In this document: in pieces, positions 36,041 to 46,865 of the stretch
How the letters are laid out: each line of letters begins with the position of its first letter
How positions within the stretch are numbered: position 1 is the stretch's first letter
Source: Perognathus longimembris pacificus
Taxonomy: Eukaryota; Chordata; Mammalia; Rodentia; Heteromyidae
Reading direction: 5' to 3'
NCBI RefSeq assembly: GCF_023159225.1
Contig: NC_063168.1
Coordinates: forward strand, 40,227,562 to 40,291,561
DNA length: 64,000 nt
Program-made: the position numbers and the translations under genes
The notes under the pieces: generated by a model
Databases searched by the model: none
Told to the model about the DNA's origin: nothing
Seen by the model: only the letters and a program-made list of their open reading frames with translations

Positions 36041-36124
36041 AAATTAGTTCTTCCACTTAAATTTGTTTGTATTGCTTCTATTAAATTAGTTCTTCCACTT
36101 AAATTTGTTTGTATTGCTTCTATT
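36041..36124. repeat. 42-bp perfect tandem duplication
   Basis: Two identical 42-bp units (36041-36082 and 36083-36124), each starting AAATTAGTTCTTCC. The first overlaps the right target-site duplication of the preceding SINE, so the duplication followed or accompanied insertion. Confidence 0.96.
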
Positions 36125-36253
36125 AGTGAAAATTCACCTTTATAGACAAACACACACCAGGTTGTTCTTAAATAGGTAAATAATGTAGTTAGCATATACT
36201 GTAATTCAGGACACCAAAACAACTGTCATGATGACAATCAATAATAAAATTGT

Positions 36254-36470
36254 GGGGACTGGGAATATGGCCCAGTGATAAGAGTTCTTGCCTTGCATAC
36301 ATGAAGCCCTGGGTTCAATTCTTCATCACCAAATATATAGAAAAAGCCAGAAGTGGCACTGTGGCTCAAGTGGTAGAGTGCTAGCCCTGAGCAAAATGAA
36401 GCCAGGGACAGTGCTCAGGTCCTGAGTCCAAGCCCCAGGACTGGCGAGAAAAAAAAACAACACAAAAAAA
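36254..36470 (+). repeat. IDL-Geo dimeric SINE
   Basis: Complete but diverged dimer (GGCCCAGTGATAAGAGTTC). Confidence 0.9.
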
Positions 36471-36490
36471 CTTGGTGAATAATAAACTTG

Positions 36491-36718
36491 TAGCTGGCAC
36501 CAGTGGCTTGTGACTGTAATCCTAGCTACTCAGGAGGCCGAGATCTGAGGATCGTGACTCAAAACCAGCTCAGGCAGGAAAATGTGAGACTCTTATCTCA
36601 AGTTAACCACCAAAAAAGCTGGAAGTAGAGCTGTGGCTCAGGTGGCAGAATGCTAGCCTTGAGCAAAAGAAGCTCAGAGACAGCACCCAAGCACTGAGTT
36701 CAAACTCCAAGACAAGCA
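36491..36718 (+). repeat. B1-like/Geo composite SINE
   Basis: Complete composite with TGTAATCCTAGCTACTCAGG and the ATGCTAGCCTTGAGCAAAAG tail. Confidence 0.9.
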
Positions 36719-36756
36719 CTGATGATGACGATGATGATGATGATGACAGCAATAAT
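36719..36756. repeat. (GAT)n microsatellite
   Basis: Trinucleotide GAT run at the SINE tail. Confidence 0.9.
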
Positions 36757-36776
36757 AATCTTGTAAACATAACATT

Positions 36777-36985
36777 TTTGGGTGGGGGGGTGTTTGTGCC
36801 AGTAGGGCTTTTTTTCTGATTGTAGCTGTTTCTCTTACAGTTGAGCCACCACAACTCAACTTTTTGCTGGTTAATTGGAGGATAAAAGTCAGATTTGTCC
36901 CATCTGGCTTTGAACTGTGATCCTCAGATCTTAGCCTCCTGAGTAACCTAGGATGATAGGCATCAGCCACTGGAACCCGGCACAG
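36777..36985 (-). repeat. B1-like/Geo composite SINE
   Basis: Reverse composite: CAGTTGAGCCACCACAAC, GGTTAATTGGAGGATAAAAG linker, GATCCTCAGATCTTAGCCTCC. Confidence 0.85.
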
Positions 36986-37262
36986 TATTACCTCTTTATA
37001 ATCATGTCTATGTATGAATGAGAAGGAAGCTTCTAGGGCATACTACTTGGCCCTGTCCTATTTGGTATTGCAATCAATCATTTGGACAATGATAGAGAAA
37101 TAATGTTTACCTCTTTGGGCTGAGCAACACCACGGCCATCAGCAAGAACATGCCTTACAAAAGGCAGCAAAAAGGAAGCCAAGAAAAAAGTGATTGGTTC
37201 GTTTTCTAAGATTGGCATGATGTGAAAGCACTAGCCATATTCAGTATAAGAAACACTGGGGA

Positions 37263-37507
37263 GGGGCTGGGGATATGGCCTAGTGGCAAGAATGCTTGAC
37301 TCCTATACATGAAGTCCTGGGTTCGATTCCCCAGCACCACATATGTAGAAAATGGCCAGAAACAGCACCACATATGTAGAAAATGGCCAGAAGTGGTGCT
37401 GTGGCTCAAGTGGTAGAGTGCTAGCCTTGAGCAAAATGAAGCCAGGGACAGTGCTCAGGCCCTGAGTCTATGCCCCAGGACTGGCAAAAAAAAAAAAAAA
37501 AGAAAAA
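37263..37507 (+). repeat. IDL-Geo SINE inside RPS3A pseudogene
   Basis: Perfect 15-bp duplications AAGAAACACTGGGGA at 37248-37262 and 37508-37522. Inside, a 31-bp segment at the monomer boundary is tandemly repeated (37332-37362, then from 37363). Confidence 0.95.
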
Positions 37508-38232
37508 AAGAAACACTGGGGAAACACTAGTCATGAGGACTCAAGGAACCAAAATCGCATCTGATGGCCTTAAAGGTGGGGTGCTTGAAGTGAGCCTTGC
37601 TGATCTGCAGAATGATGAAGTTGCATTTGGAAAAAGCTAGTTGCTGAGGGTGTTCAGGGCAAGAAGTATCTAACCACCTTCATGGCATGGATCTCACCTG
37701 AGACAAAATGTGCTCCATGGGCAAAAAGTGGCAGACCATGATTGAAGCTCATGTGAATGTCAAGACTACAGATGGTTATTTGCTTCATCTGTTCTGTATT
37801 GGTTTTACTAAAAATAGTAACAATCAAATCTACTAGACCCCCCTATGCTCAGCATCAGCCGGTCCACCATATCCAAAAGATGTTGGAAATCATGACCTTA
37901 GAAGTACAGACAAATGACTTGAAAGAAGTAGTTAATAAATTGATTCCAGACAGCATTGGGAAAAACACAGAAAAGGTTTGCCAGCCTATTTATCCACTAC
38001 ATGATGTCTTTACTAGCAAAGTAAAAATGCTGAAGAAGCCCAAGTTTGAATTGGGAAAAATCATGGTGAAGGTGGGAGTTCTAGAAAAGCTACTGGGGAT
38101 GAGACTGGTGCTAAAGTTCAGCAAGCTGATGGATACAAACCACCAATCCAAGAATCCGTTTAAAATTCAGATTTTTTTTTTTGGTCAGTCTTGGAGCTTG
38201 GACTCAGTGCCTAAGCACCATCCTGGGCTTAT

Positions 38233-39215
38233 TCTTTTTTTCTTTTCTTTATTGTCAAAGTGAAGTACAGCGGGATTACAGTTTCATATGTAAGGCAGTA
38301 AGTACATTTCTTATTCAACTTGTGATACCTCCTCCCTCACTTTAGCCCCCCTCCCCCTCATAAGTTGTACAGTTGTTTACACCAAATGGTTTTGTAAGTA
38401 TTGCTTTTGGAATGATTTTTCTTTTTATCCTTTGTCTCTCGATTTTGGTATTCCCTTTCCCTTCCCTAGTTCTAATACATGTATATACCATATCCAGGGT
38501 ACTAAGATACAGTGATAGCAGGGGTAAAACCACAGGAAGGGAATATGAGAGAGAAAAAAAGGGTGCTGTTTCACATGGAATGTTGAAAATAATTACAATA
38601 ATGATATACCACTTGTTTCCATAGCGTGGAGTTCATTTCACTTAGCATCATCTTATGTATTCATATGGGCATAGCTATTGGGCTATTGTGACCTCCTGCT
38701 ATGAATAACCTAAACATGTACTAATTATTCCCTATGAGGGAAACCATAGTATCCATGTTTCTTTGGGTCTGGATCACTTCACTTAGTATGATGTTTTTCC
38801 AAGTCTTTCCATTTCCTTACGAATGGGGTGGTGTCATTCTTTCTGGTAGAGGCATAGAATTCCATTGTGTATATGTACCACATTTTCCTGATCCACTTGT
38901 CTACTGAGAGGCATCTGGGTTGGTTCCATATTTTAGTAATGACAAATTGTGCTGTGATGAACATAGTTGTGCTGGTAGCTTTAGTGTGGTCTTGCTTGTA
39001 ATTTTTTGGGTAGATGCCCAAAAGTGGGACTGCTGAGTCACAGGGGAGCTCCATGTTTAGCCTTCTGAGGAACCTCCATACCACTTTCCAGTGTGGTTGA
39101 ACAAGTTTACATTCCCACCAACAATGTAATAGGGTTTCCTTTTGGCCATATCCCCTCCAGCATTTGTTATTATTAGTTTTCCTGATAATGGACATTCTTA
39201 CTGGGGTGAGGTGGA
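38233..39215 (-). mobile_element. LINE-1, 5'-truncated, nested in a SINE
   Basis: Minus-strand 3' UTR with poly-T at 38233-38250, then an uninterrupted 138-codon ORF2 C-terminal frame (39195 to 38779). It contains [24 protein letters not shown] cysteine-motif residues (the second cysteine is Tyr), [13 protein letters not shown] and YTMEFY. The catalytic domains are absent. Confidence 0.92.
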
Positions 39216-39303
39216 ATCACACTCTACTACTTGAGCCACAGCACCACCTCCACTGGGGTGAGGTGGAATCACACTCTACTACTTGAGCCACAGCACCACC
39301 TCC
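39200..39303. repeat. 52-bp perfect tandem duplication across a LINE-1/SINE junction
   Basis: Units 39200-39251 and 39252-39303 are identical. Each has about 16 bases of LINE-1 end (ACTGGGGTGAGGTGGAATC) followed by SINE sequence, so the duplication postdates the LINE-1 insertion. Confidence 0.95.
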
Positions 39304-39639
39304 GGCTTTTTCTGTTTATGTGGTGCTGAGGAATTGAACCCAGGGCTTCATACATGCTAGGCAAGCATTCTACTGCTAAGCCACATTCCCAGTCCAAATT
39401 TCAGATTTTTAATAGTGACAAAAGGCCTATTTGTGATGGTTTCCATCTAAAAAAAAAGAGAGAGAAAAACAATGCTTATCAAATTTTTCAGTTGATGAGA
39501 CAGGGGAATAATAAGTGCAAAATATATTAGAAACCTGAACAAAGATCCAGGTGAGGAAATGGCTGGTGACACACTGTGCTTCTATCTTCAGCAAGAGCTT
39601 GAGACCAAAGGTCACAGCAGATTGTAATGAAGGATCTAA

Positions 39640-39877
39640 GGGCTGGGTGCTGGTAGCTCATGCCTATAATCCTAGCTACTCAGGTGGCTGAGATATGAGG
39701 ATCACGGTTCAAAGCCAGCCAGGGTAGGAAAGTCCATAAGATTCTGATCTCCAATTAACCAGAAAACTGGAATTGGCACTGTGGCTCCAAATGGTAGAGC
39801 ACTAGCCTTGAGCTGAAGAGCTCAGTAATAGCACCTATACCCAGTGTTCAACCCCACAACTAACCAAAAAAAAAAAA
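39640..39877 (+). repeat. B1-like/Geo composite SINE
   Basis: Well-preserved composite: CTCATGCCTATAATCCTAGC, CTCCAATTAACCAG linker, GAGCACTAGCCTTGAGC tail and A12. Confidence 0.92.
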
Positions 39878-40750
39878 AGCTCTACGTGCTACTATCTAGC
39901 TTTAGTAATGATTAGATCGAATGGAATTATCTGAAACACACACACACACTATGAAGGGCAACTGCCCTCCAAACCTGTAAAAGGATATGCTGATATATTG
40001 GATCTTTCTAGTATTATCAGGGGACTGGAGTAGTAAATGGCAACTAGAAATGTGGGAGAGGTGAACAATGGGATACAAATGTGAAACTGCTATAGAATCA
40101 TGGTATGTTTCCATGGCTACAAGAAAACTTCAGAAAGGTACCCTGACCATCTTGCTAGTGAGAGGGTGAGTGTGTTCAGTTGTCTGATTCCCTGTGCTGA
40201 TCTTAGCCATCATCCAATTTTACCTCATCCTATGTCAGACAGAAAACAGCAATGTCAGCCAAACTGGAGATGCAGATATGATCTGCACAATGTAAAATGG
40301 CACAGCATCACAATGGAGATCACACTAGCATTGACTCTCCTGAAGGATAAGGTCCTTTACAAAACTCCTAAGACCCTTCTGGACCAAATTGTCCATGTCT
40401 TGATTCATCCTGTACACATATTCTTCTCCTCTCAAGTGATTAAGGATAGAAGATGCATTACTGGTCTTTGTATCCACAGTTCTGCCTGACCATATATATA
40501 GTCCATGTTCATGGAATGAATAAATGCTAGTCCATTGGTCTATCAGCTTAAGCTGTACTGGAAACTTTACAAAGCCACTGACACATACACATTTTGGTCT
40601 CACTGGCTGACCACATAGATAGCACAAAATCAACCATTATTAAGGCTGTACTCAGACAAAAATAACAATAAGGCACCACTGGACCAATAGCTCAAGCTAT
40701 AATATTGGGAAATGAGTAAACTGAAATGTAAAGTTTCACATTTGTCATTA
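39878..40750. other. Unrecognised sequence, possible old retroelement
   Basis: Includes a short (CA) run at 39938-39949. The 129-codon plus and 102-codon minus open frames at 40100-40633 overlap each other and match nothing I recognise. Confidence 0.35.
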
Positions 40751-40764
40751 AAAAATGTTACACA

Positions 40765-40960
40765 GGGGCTGGGAATGTGGCTTAGTGATAGAGTGCTTGC
40801 CTAGCATGCATGAAGCCATGGGTTTGATTCCTCAGTACCACATACAGAGAAATAAACAGAAGTAGAGTTGTGACTCAAGTGGTAGAGTGCTAGCCTTGAA
40901 CAAAAGCAGCTCAGGGACAGTGCCCAGGCCCTGAGTTCAAGCCCCAGGACTGGCAAAAAG
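40765..40960 (+). repeat. IDL-Geo SINE, older subfamily
   Basis: GTGGCTTAGTGATAGAGTGC variant, flanked by AAAA(A/G)TGTTACACA at 40751-40764 and 40961-40974. Confidence 0.92.
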
Positions 40961-41040
40961 AAAAGTGTTACACATGTGATTTGTCATTGTAGGGTTTTCT
41001 ATATCAAATGAGATTTGGGTGTCGCTGACTCAATATCTTT

Positions 41041-41244
41041 TTTTTTTTTTTTGGCCAGTCCTGGTTCTTGGACTCAGGGCCTGAGCACTGTCCCTGGCTT
41101 CTTTTTGCTCAAGGCTAGCACTCTGCCACTTGAGCCACAGCGCCACTTCTGGCCGTTTTCTGTATATGTGGTGCTGGGGAATCGAACTCAGGGCCTCATG
41201 TATACAATGCAAGCACTCTTGCCACTAGGCCATATCCCCAGACT
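41041..41244 (-). repeat. IDL-Geo dimeric SINE
   Basis: Reverse dimer with CTGAC(T/C)CAATATCTTT at 41025-41040 and 41245-41260. Confidence 0.93.
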
Positions 41245-41260
41245 CTGACCCAATATCTTT

Positions 41261-41859
41261 ACATGGATTCCAAGGACTTTTAGGGAAAGACTCTGCAAAA
41301 TGGCTGGTAATTGTTGATAAACAGCTGTAGAAAATCCTACATCTAGGAAGGAGTCCAAGGGACCATTATGCTTTGGCTCTTCCTTGGAGTGTAGAAAGGG
41401 AGGAACCTTCCTGAAAAGATTGGTTCAAAGTGTTTCCTGACACCAAATCTCCTTTCCATCCTACAGTAACCAACTTACTCTCATCTGAGCTGGGGCATGG
41501 AGACACCTGGCATTACTATTACAAGTAATTTCCCTCTGCTGCAAGTACTAGACTTTTAAAAAATATCTTTCGAGGGAGAAGGGTTAGAGGGAGGTCCTTC
41601 AGAATTTATGACTATTAGTATTCAAAATATATTCACTGACTATGGGAAATAAAGCAGATCCTAAAGGAAGATACAAAACCAAAGGGTACATATGAATGAA
41701 ATACAGTAATACAGAAACTTCAAATCAGGAAAATGGCAATATCATTTGAACCACCTGGTCCACACAGCATCTCCAAGAAAGCTAGTTGGAAAGTAAGGAT
41801 ATCATTAAGGACAGGTATATAGCCCAAACACCCTTGACATTCATTGTAACTGATTGATT
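41261..41859. other. Unrecognised intronic sequence
   Basis: No repeat or exon identified. Confidence 0.35.
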
Positions 41860-41860
41860 T

Positions 41861-41954
41861 TTTTTTTCATTTTTCTTCCATTTGTCTCTGTTTCTCCTTT
41901 GCCAATTTTTTTTTCATTTTTCTTCCATTTGTCTCTGTTTCTCCTTTGCCAATT
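41861..41954. repeat. 47-bp tandem duplication
   Basis: Two near-identical 47-bp units (TTTTTCATTTTTCTTCCATT core), followed within about 100 bp by a CCTT tract. Confidence 0.9.
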
Positions 41955-42047
41955 CCCTTCCTTTTTATATTTTCTTCCACTTTAACTCATCATTACACAC
42001 TCAATGCAGTATTTCAGCTTCCAGTCTATTATTTCAACTCAAGCCTG

Positions 42048-42160
42048 CCTTCCTTCCTTCCCTCCCTCCCTCCCTCCTTCCCTCCCTCCCTCCCTCCCTC
42101 CCTCCCTCCCTCCCTCCCTCCCTCCCTCCTTCCTTCCTTCCTTCCTTCCTTCCTTCCTTT
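42048..42160. repeat. (CCTT)/(CCCT) microsatellite
   Basis: More than 100 bases of pyrimidine tetranucleotides. They generate three overlapping proline/serine open frames that are artefacts. Confidence 0.97.
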
Positions 42161-42162
42161 GT

Positions 42163-42248
42163 TTAAGGTCTGGATTTGAGACTCAAACTCAGTACCTGCT
42201 GCTTTTGCTCATTGGCTAATGCTCTACCAGCTAAGCTAGGCTCCAATC
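42163..42248 (-). repeat. ID-like SINE monomer
   Basis: Reverse tRNA-like unit: AGACTCAAACTCAGTACCTG, then TGCTCTACCAGCTAAGC. Confidence 0.6.
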
Positions 42249-42324
42249 TCTGAAGCTGCATATTTCATCAATGACAGTTCTTCAAACCATGTCTAGATAT
42301 AGGTGATGGAGTCTCATAGACTTT

Positions 42325-42572
42325 TTTTTCTGTCTTTTCTTTGTATCAGTTCTGGGCTTGAACTCAAGAGTTTAGGAGCTATCCCTGAGCTTTTGTGTTC
42401 AAGACTAGCACTCTACCATTTGATCCACAGCTTTTACTCCCTGCTTTTTGGTGGTTAATTAGAGATAAGAGTCTCATGGATGTTCCTGCCCAGCCTGGCT
42501 TTGAACCATGAGGCTCAAGTCTCAGCCTCCTGAGTAGCTAGGATTATAGGCATGAGCCACCAACACCTGGCT
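42325..42572 (-). repeat. B1-like/Geo composite SINE
   Basis: Reverse composite, followed at about 42585-42650 by a partial B1-like unit (GGCCTTCCAACAGCTAGGAT). Confidence 0.88.
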
Positions 42573-42650
42573 CATGAACATTTTGCTTATCTTCCTCCCT
42601 GACTTGGCCTTCCAACAGCTAGGATTTACAGGCATAAGCAACAAGCAACA

Positions 42651-44063
42651 AGCTTTTGGACTCACTTTTATAATTCTTAGACAAGAAGTCAAGCTTGACG
42701 TAGTCTGAACTACTCCCTGTTCCTGTATACATGCCTGGGTCATGCCTGGATGCTACCACGTGGCCAGGATTTCTTCGCTGTAAACTAGACAAGGAAATAT
42801 TGTGGCCCAGAAATTGCCACCACTGTGAATGAAAAGTAAGAGCTGGCTAGTTATAGGCATACTAAACCAAAAGTCCATGTCCCTAAACCATGGCTTATCA
42901 TGTACTATTTGGCTAGTCAATATTGTCACCATTCAAAATATGTTCCAGGGCAAGCAAAATCCATACTTTCTCAGAGCTTCTTAGAAATGTAAAGTTTGAA
43001 GTTCTACCCCTAATTTACTAGCTGAGAATCCTGCCCTTGATCACCATTGAGGGGTGATTTGAGAAACACTGGAGAAACCTAACATGGGCAGAACTGACTA
43101 CACCGAAAGAATTAGAATCCAGTTAATACAGAATTTTTGTCCTTTCAAATAGCTTACTCCAGTGAGTCAACATAAATGGCTGAACCCCACCCAAGATGTC
43201 TATCTCAATCAGGGTAGTGCGGAACCTGAGAATCTTAATTTCCAATAAACTGCCAGGTGATGTCAATGGTCGTACTGCTGTTCTAGGAACTGCATCATTA
43301 GTGTATACCATTTACAAATACCATGTCTCCAATGTAGGGAAGTGTATCCTCCTCAAGTCCTCTCAACTACTAAAAGGAGAAGGAAGAGAAAAGGAAGTCA
43401 CAGCAAAATGTTTCATTTATGTTGTAAGAACATAGCTACTAATGCTCTTTTGCACAGTAGGATAAAAATAGCTGGAGAAATTACTATAGCAACAGCTGTG
43501 TTATCCCCAGGGACCTTCTCCACCGGCATCATTCATAAAGGAAGACACGCCTCATAGAAATTCCACTTAAACACCAAGGCTTATCAGAAACAATAAACAT
43601 GAGAAGCATGTTCTGCTCATAAAATACTAGGAGACAGCAACACAAATACAAGATGGATATGAACATGACTCTCTAAAGCCTGTATCTGGATTTGGTCCAG
43701 CCATGAAAAAAAAATAAAAATTTAACTCTATGGCTCTGAAATAAGCAGAAAAGTAGAGCTGAGAAATGTTGACAATACTCATTATGGATTTTCAAATGTG
43801 TTTTTAAAGCCCAAAAATAGCTCCTTTAAAAAAAAAAAGGCTCAAAATTATAAATAAACATATATATGTATATGTATAAACACACACCAAAGAGCTCCAC
43901 CTACAGTTTGAAAAAAAAAGTTACTTCTTATATGCACACAAATAAAACACTATATAACCATATCTCCTCTATATCTTTTCCATTCATGTTCAAAATATAT
44001 AATTTTACAAAGTGTTACAATAAGGAATACTTTCTAGTATGTGAAATACCATTGATGTAAATA
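42651..44063. other. Intronic sequence, possible MER5-like remnant
   Basis: About 43185-43275 (CTGAGAATCTTAATTTCC, AACTGCCAGGTGATGTCAAT) resembles a MER5-type hAT fragment. The rest is unrecognised. Confidence 0.35.
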
Positions 44064-44074
44064 AGAACTGAATT

Positions 44075-44316
44075 GTTTTTATTTATTATTGGTCATAAGG
44101 CTTGAACTCAGGGCCTGAGCACTGTCCCAGAGCTTTTTCACTCCAGGCTAACACTCTACCATTTTGAGCCACAGCTGCACTTCCAGTTTTCTGGTAGTTA
44201 ATTGGAGATAAGAGTCTCACAGACTTTCCTTCCAGGGCTGGCTTCAAACCATGATCTTCAGATCTTGGCCTCCTGAGTAGCTAGGATTACAGGCATGAGC
44301 CACTGGTGCCTGGCTG
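44075..44316 (-). repeat. B1-like/Geo composite SINE
   Basis: Reverse composite with perfect AGAACTGAATT duplications at 44064-44074 and 44317-44327. Confidence 0.92.
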
Positions 44317-44758
44317 AGAACTGAATTCTTTATAATATTGTCTGTAATTAAGTGATTTAAGGAAAATTGGATTATTATATTAAAGCAAAATAAAATTGGA
44401 ATAGTGTTTAAACTATCATGGAGAAGACAGTTTACTATTGATTCCAGAGATATAGTTCTTAACTTGAACGTGCTGTATGTCCTTGAACAATTCTCCTCAT
44501 CCTGAGTTTTCTCATGAACAGCTTTAAAAGATCAATGCTTTGCAGAAACCTTATTGGATTCTGGGCACCCCCTGGGAGCACTGGGAACAACTGGATACTT
44601 GGGTCTCAGCTCTAGACATTCAGATTCAGTTGTGGAGGAGGAGGGAGTAGACTACAGTCTTGTCCAAGCTCTCAGGTGCCACTACTGTGTAGTCTGGGTG
44701 CACCAGATTGGATGACCTATCCCAAGGCTTTCTTCACAGTTCAGGGCCTGTTTCTCTA

Positions 44759-44948
44759 GTTCAATAGTTCTCAGCTTTAGTGTAGGTCAGGGTCACCAAG
44801 GGGACTTAAATACACATTTCTGAACCCTATTCCAGAGGGGTCTGCAGTATGTTAAGTTCAAGTGGAGCCCAAGTATTTACATTTCCACTGAGCTGCCGGC
44901 TAATGCTGATGCTACTGACCCAGGATTATATGTTAGAGAATCATTCTC
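44759..44948 (+). mobile_element. MER5A-like hAT-Charlie DNA transposon remnant
   Basis: About 190 bp in MER5A order: TAGTTCTCAGCTTTAGTGTA, ATACACATTTCTGAACCC, GGCTAATGCTGATGCTACTG, then TTAGAGAATCATTC. Non-autonomous and ancient. Confidence 0.75.
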
Positions 44949-45074
44949 CCAGAGGACCATAAACTTATACTTGCTAAAGTCCCTAAATCATTCTTGTTCT
45001 CCTTTATCAAACCACAAAATGACATGGTAGTCTCTCTGCACAGTTATTACCTATTAAGCTTTAAACGTAAAATG

Positions 45075-45385
45075 TCCCTCGCAGGCTCATGGTTTGAACA
45101 TTTGGTCCCCCTCTGGTGGCTTTATGTTGGGTGGGTCTAGAAACTTTAGGAGGTAGGACCGACCTGAAGGGAGCAGTTCCTCAAGCTATCTTGTTCCTGG
45201 CTCCTTCGCTCTGATTTGTGTCTGAAATGAGGTAAAGAAGGTCCTACACCAAGGCTTCTACTGCCAGGATGTTCCTAGATGAGGGCAACCTCTAAAACTA
45301 TGAGCCAAAACATACCCTTCCTCCCTTAAGTTATTTATGTATAGCATTTGGCCAAACTAACTAAAACTATATCATAACCCATAGT
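45075..45385 (+). mobile_element. MaLR-like LTR
   Basis: TCATGGTTTGAACATTTGG, TTTAGGAGGTAGGACC, then CTATGAGCCAAAACATAC and TTATGTATAGCATTTGGCC follow the 5'-to-3' order of MaLR LTRs. Diverged. A fragment at about 45840-45965 may be another, reversed. Confidence 0.55.
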
Positions 45386-45389
45386 CTCA

Positions 45390-46730
45390 CTGGGTCAGTC
45401 ACTGGCCTGAAATGTTTCAACAACTCCTCACTACTCACAAAAGAAGTTAACATGACATCAAAGCTTTCAATACATTGATTCTAATCCTACATTTCAGTCT
45501 TCATTTCCATTTTCTCCATTTCCTGTTTTCTGCCTATGTTCACAATAGAGGTTCATTCAACAGTGCCCTTGTACCAGAAATTTTCTTCTAGAATTCGTTT
45601 TCTCTTTGTGTATGGCAGATGTTGGGCTGCATATTGGGAACTCAAGAAACAACAGGAAAATCCCTGTCTTCCAGAAGCTTTCAGTCTTGAGAGGTGTGAT
45701 AAGTGACGATGAATACTGAACCCAGCACCCTCTTTTATACATTCCCCACCCCCTTCTTCTTTCCCTACTTATTAGCAGCTGGAAAAGCTAATCACAGTTA
45801 GAGAAAGCCCATGGCAAAAAAAACTTAGACGTATACCAGAGCTGGACAAGTGTGCCATATCCAGGGAAGAGATATTCCCAAGGAACCACCCCCAGTAACC
45901 AAGTAAGACCTACCTCCTAAAGTTTCTAGAACCTTCTAAAACAGTGTCACCAGCAGGTAAGGAGGAAGCCCAGAGACATTCTGCAAATTCAAGGTTGTTC
46001 TCCAACCTTGAGTGTGAGTATGATGCTTCAAGCTGGAGCAGCCATCCTACAAGAGAATTCTACAGACACAGGTCCTGACACAAGTGCCAGCAACCACTCA
46101 GCAACAAAGGAGACTGCAGTCTCCTTTATGTTTGAATAGAAGAAACCCCATTTGTTGGACTCAGCTGTTTATCAGGTTACTGTCTCTCAGGTTTCTCTGT
46201 TGCTTATAGCTGAAAGCATTCTCTTAGCATGAAGGCAGGGGTTATGAAGCAAGAAATTCTTTCCTAACAGCTGTGCTGAGTGATGGGCAGAAGCAGGCTT
46301 ACATTGAGAGCACCATAGGGGGAGGGGGAGATGTACACTGAGGGTGGGAGACAGGAATGAGGTATACTTTCTGGGGAGAGCAGGGGATCCCACAAAGGCA
46401 AGAAGGAAAAAGGAGCATGGTGTATCAGAATTAAATGCTAGCATAAGAGACAAGAAAGTCTGGAAGGAGAAAGGCATGTCTGTCTTTCTTCTCAAGGTAG
46501 GAGAAAGACATCTTTCCCTGTGTTCTCTCAGCCTCATTCCTAACCCCACCTTTGTACATTCCATACTGTGTTGAGTTTACCTCTTTCACCCTAATTAAAC
46601 TATTTGAATTTTTCACAATACTTTTAATCAGGAATATAAATTCCTTTGGCATCTGGCAGAGGGTCATGGAAAGACACAAATATTTGTTGAGTAAAAAAAT
46701 TATGACAAAATATTTTAACTAAAACGCATC
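45390..46730. other. Unrecognised intronic sequence
   Basis: Overlapping short open frames on both strands at 46187-46679 lack coding resemblance. Nothing else identified. Confidence 0.35.
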
Positions 46731-46732
46731 CC

Positions 46733-46865
46733 CAAAAGTTACAATCCAAAACTAGATGTAATAGTGTATACTTTTAATCCCAGCACTCAGGAGGATTGCC
46801 AACATAGAGGCTAGCCAGCTGGGGCTACATAGCAAGAACCCAACAGGTAAAAAAGAAAAAAAAAA
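46733..46865 (+). repeat. B1-like SINE monomer
   Basis: TTTTAATCCCAGCACTCAGGA, then GGCTACATAGCAAGAACCC and a poly-A tail; the closest copy here to the canonical B1 pattern. Confidence 0.8.

Larger units (their letters stand above)
38177..39395 (-). repeat. IDL-Geo SINE interrupted by LINE-1
   Basis: The 3' (Geo) end lies at 38177-38232 and the remainder at 39216-39395, with a reverse LINE-1 between. Flanks AAATTCAGATTTTT (38163 on) and AAATTTCAGATTTTT (39396-39410) mark its insertion in the RPS3A 3' UTR. Confidence 0.88.
37111..39457 (+). pseudogene. RPS3A: RPS3A processed pseudogene, multiply interrupted
   Basis: An intronless copy of the mRNA for ribosomal protein eS1 (RPS3A). It starts with a TOP-like CTCTTTGGGCTGAGC leader at 37111. 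The initiator ATG is ACG (37132-37134). Coding resemblance runs to the stop at 38161-38163, and the 3' UTR ends in A9 at 39449-39457. A 168-codon frame (37757-38263) retains blocks such as [28 protein letters not shown] and [14 protein letters not shown], but frameshifts and stops precede it. One SINE interrupts codon sequence (37263-37507) and another SINE holding a LINE-1 interrupts the 3' UTR (38177-39395). Flanking AGAGAAATAATGTTTAC (37094-37110) and AGAGAAAAACAATGCTTA (39461-39478) look like decayed target-site duplications. Non-functional. Confidence 0.95.

Noticed and set aside
37757..38263. 168-codon frame as a working ribosomal protein gene
   Set aside because: It is the middle and 3' part of the RPS3A retrocopy. 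The initiator is lost, SINEs interrupt it and its end reads into a SINE.
40100..40633. Two overlapping frames of 129 and 102 codons on opposite strands
   Set aside because: They match no family I recognise and shadow each other. Possibly an old retroelement, but I cannot support it.
41882..42219. Three overlapping proline/serine-rich open frames
   Set aside because: They are translations of the CCTT microsatellite in all three frames.
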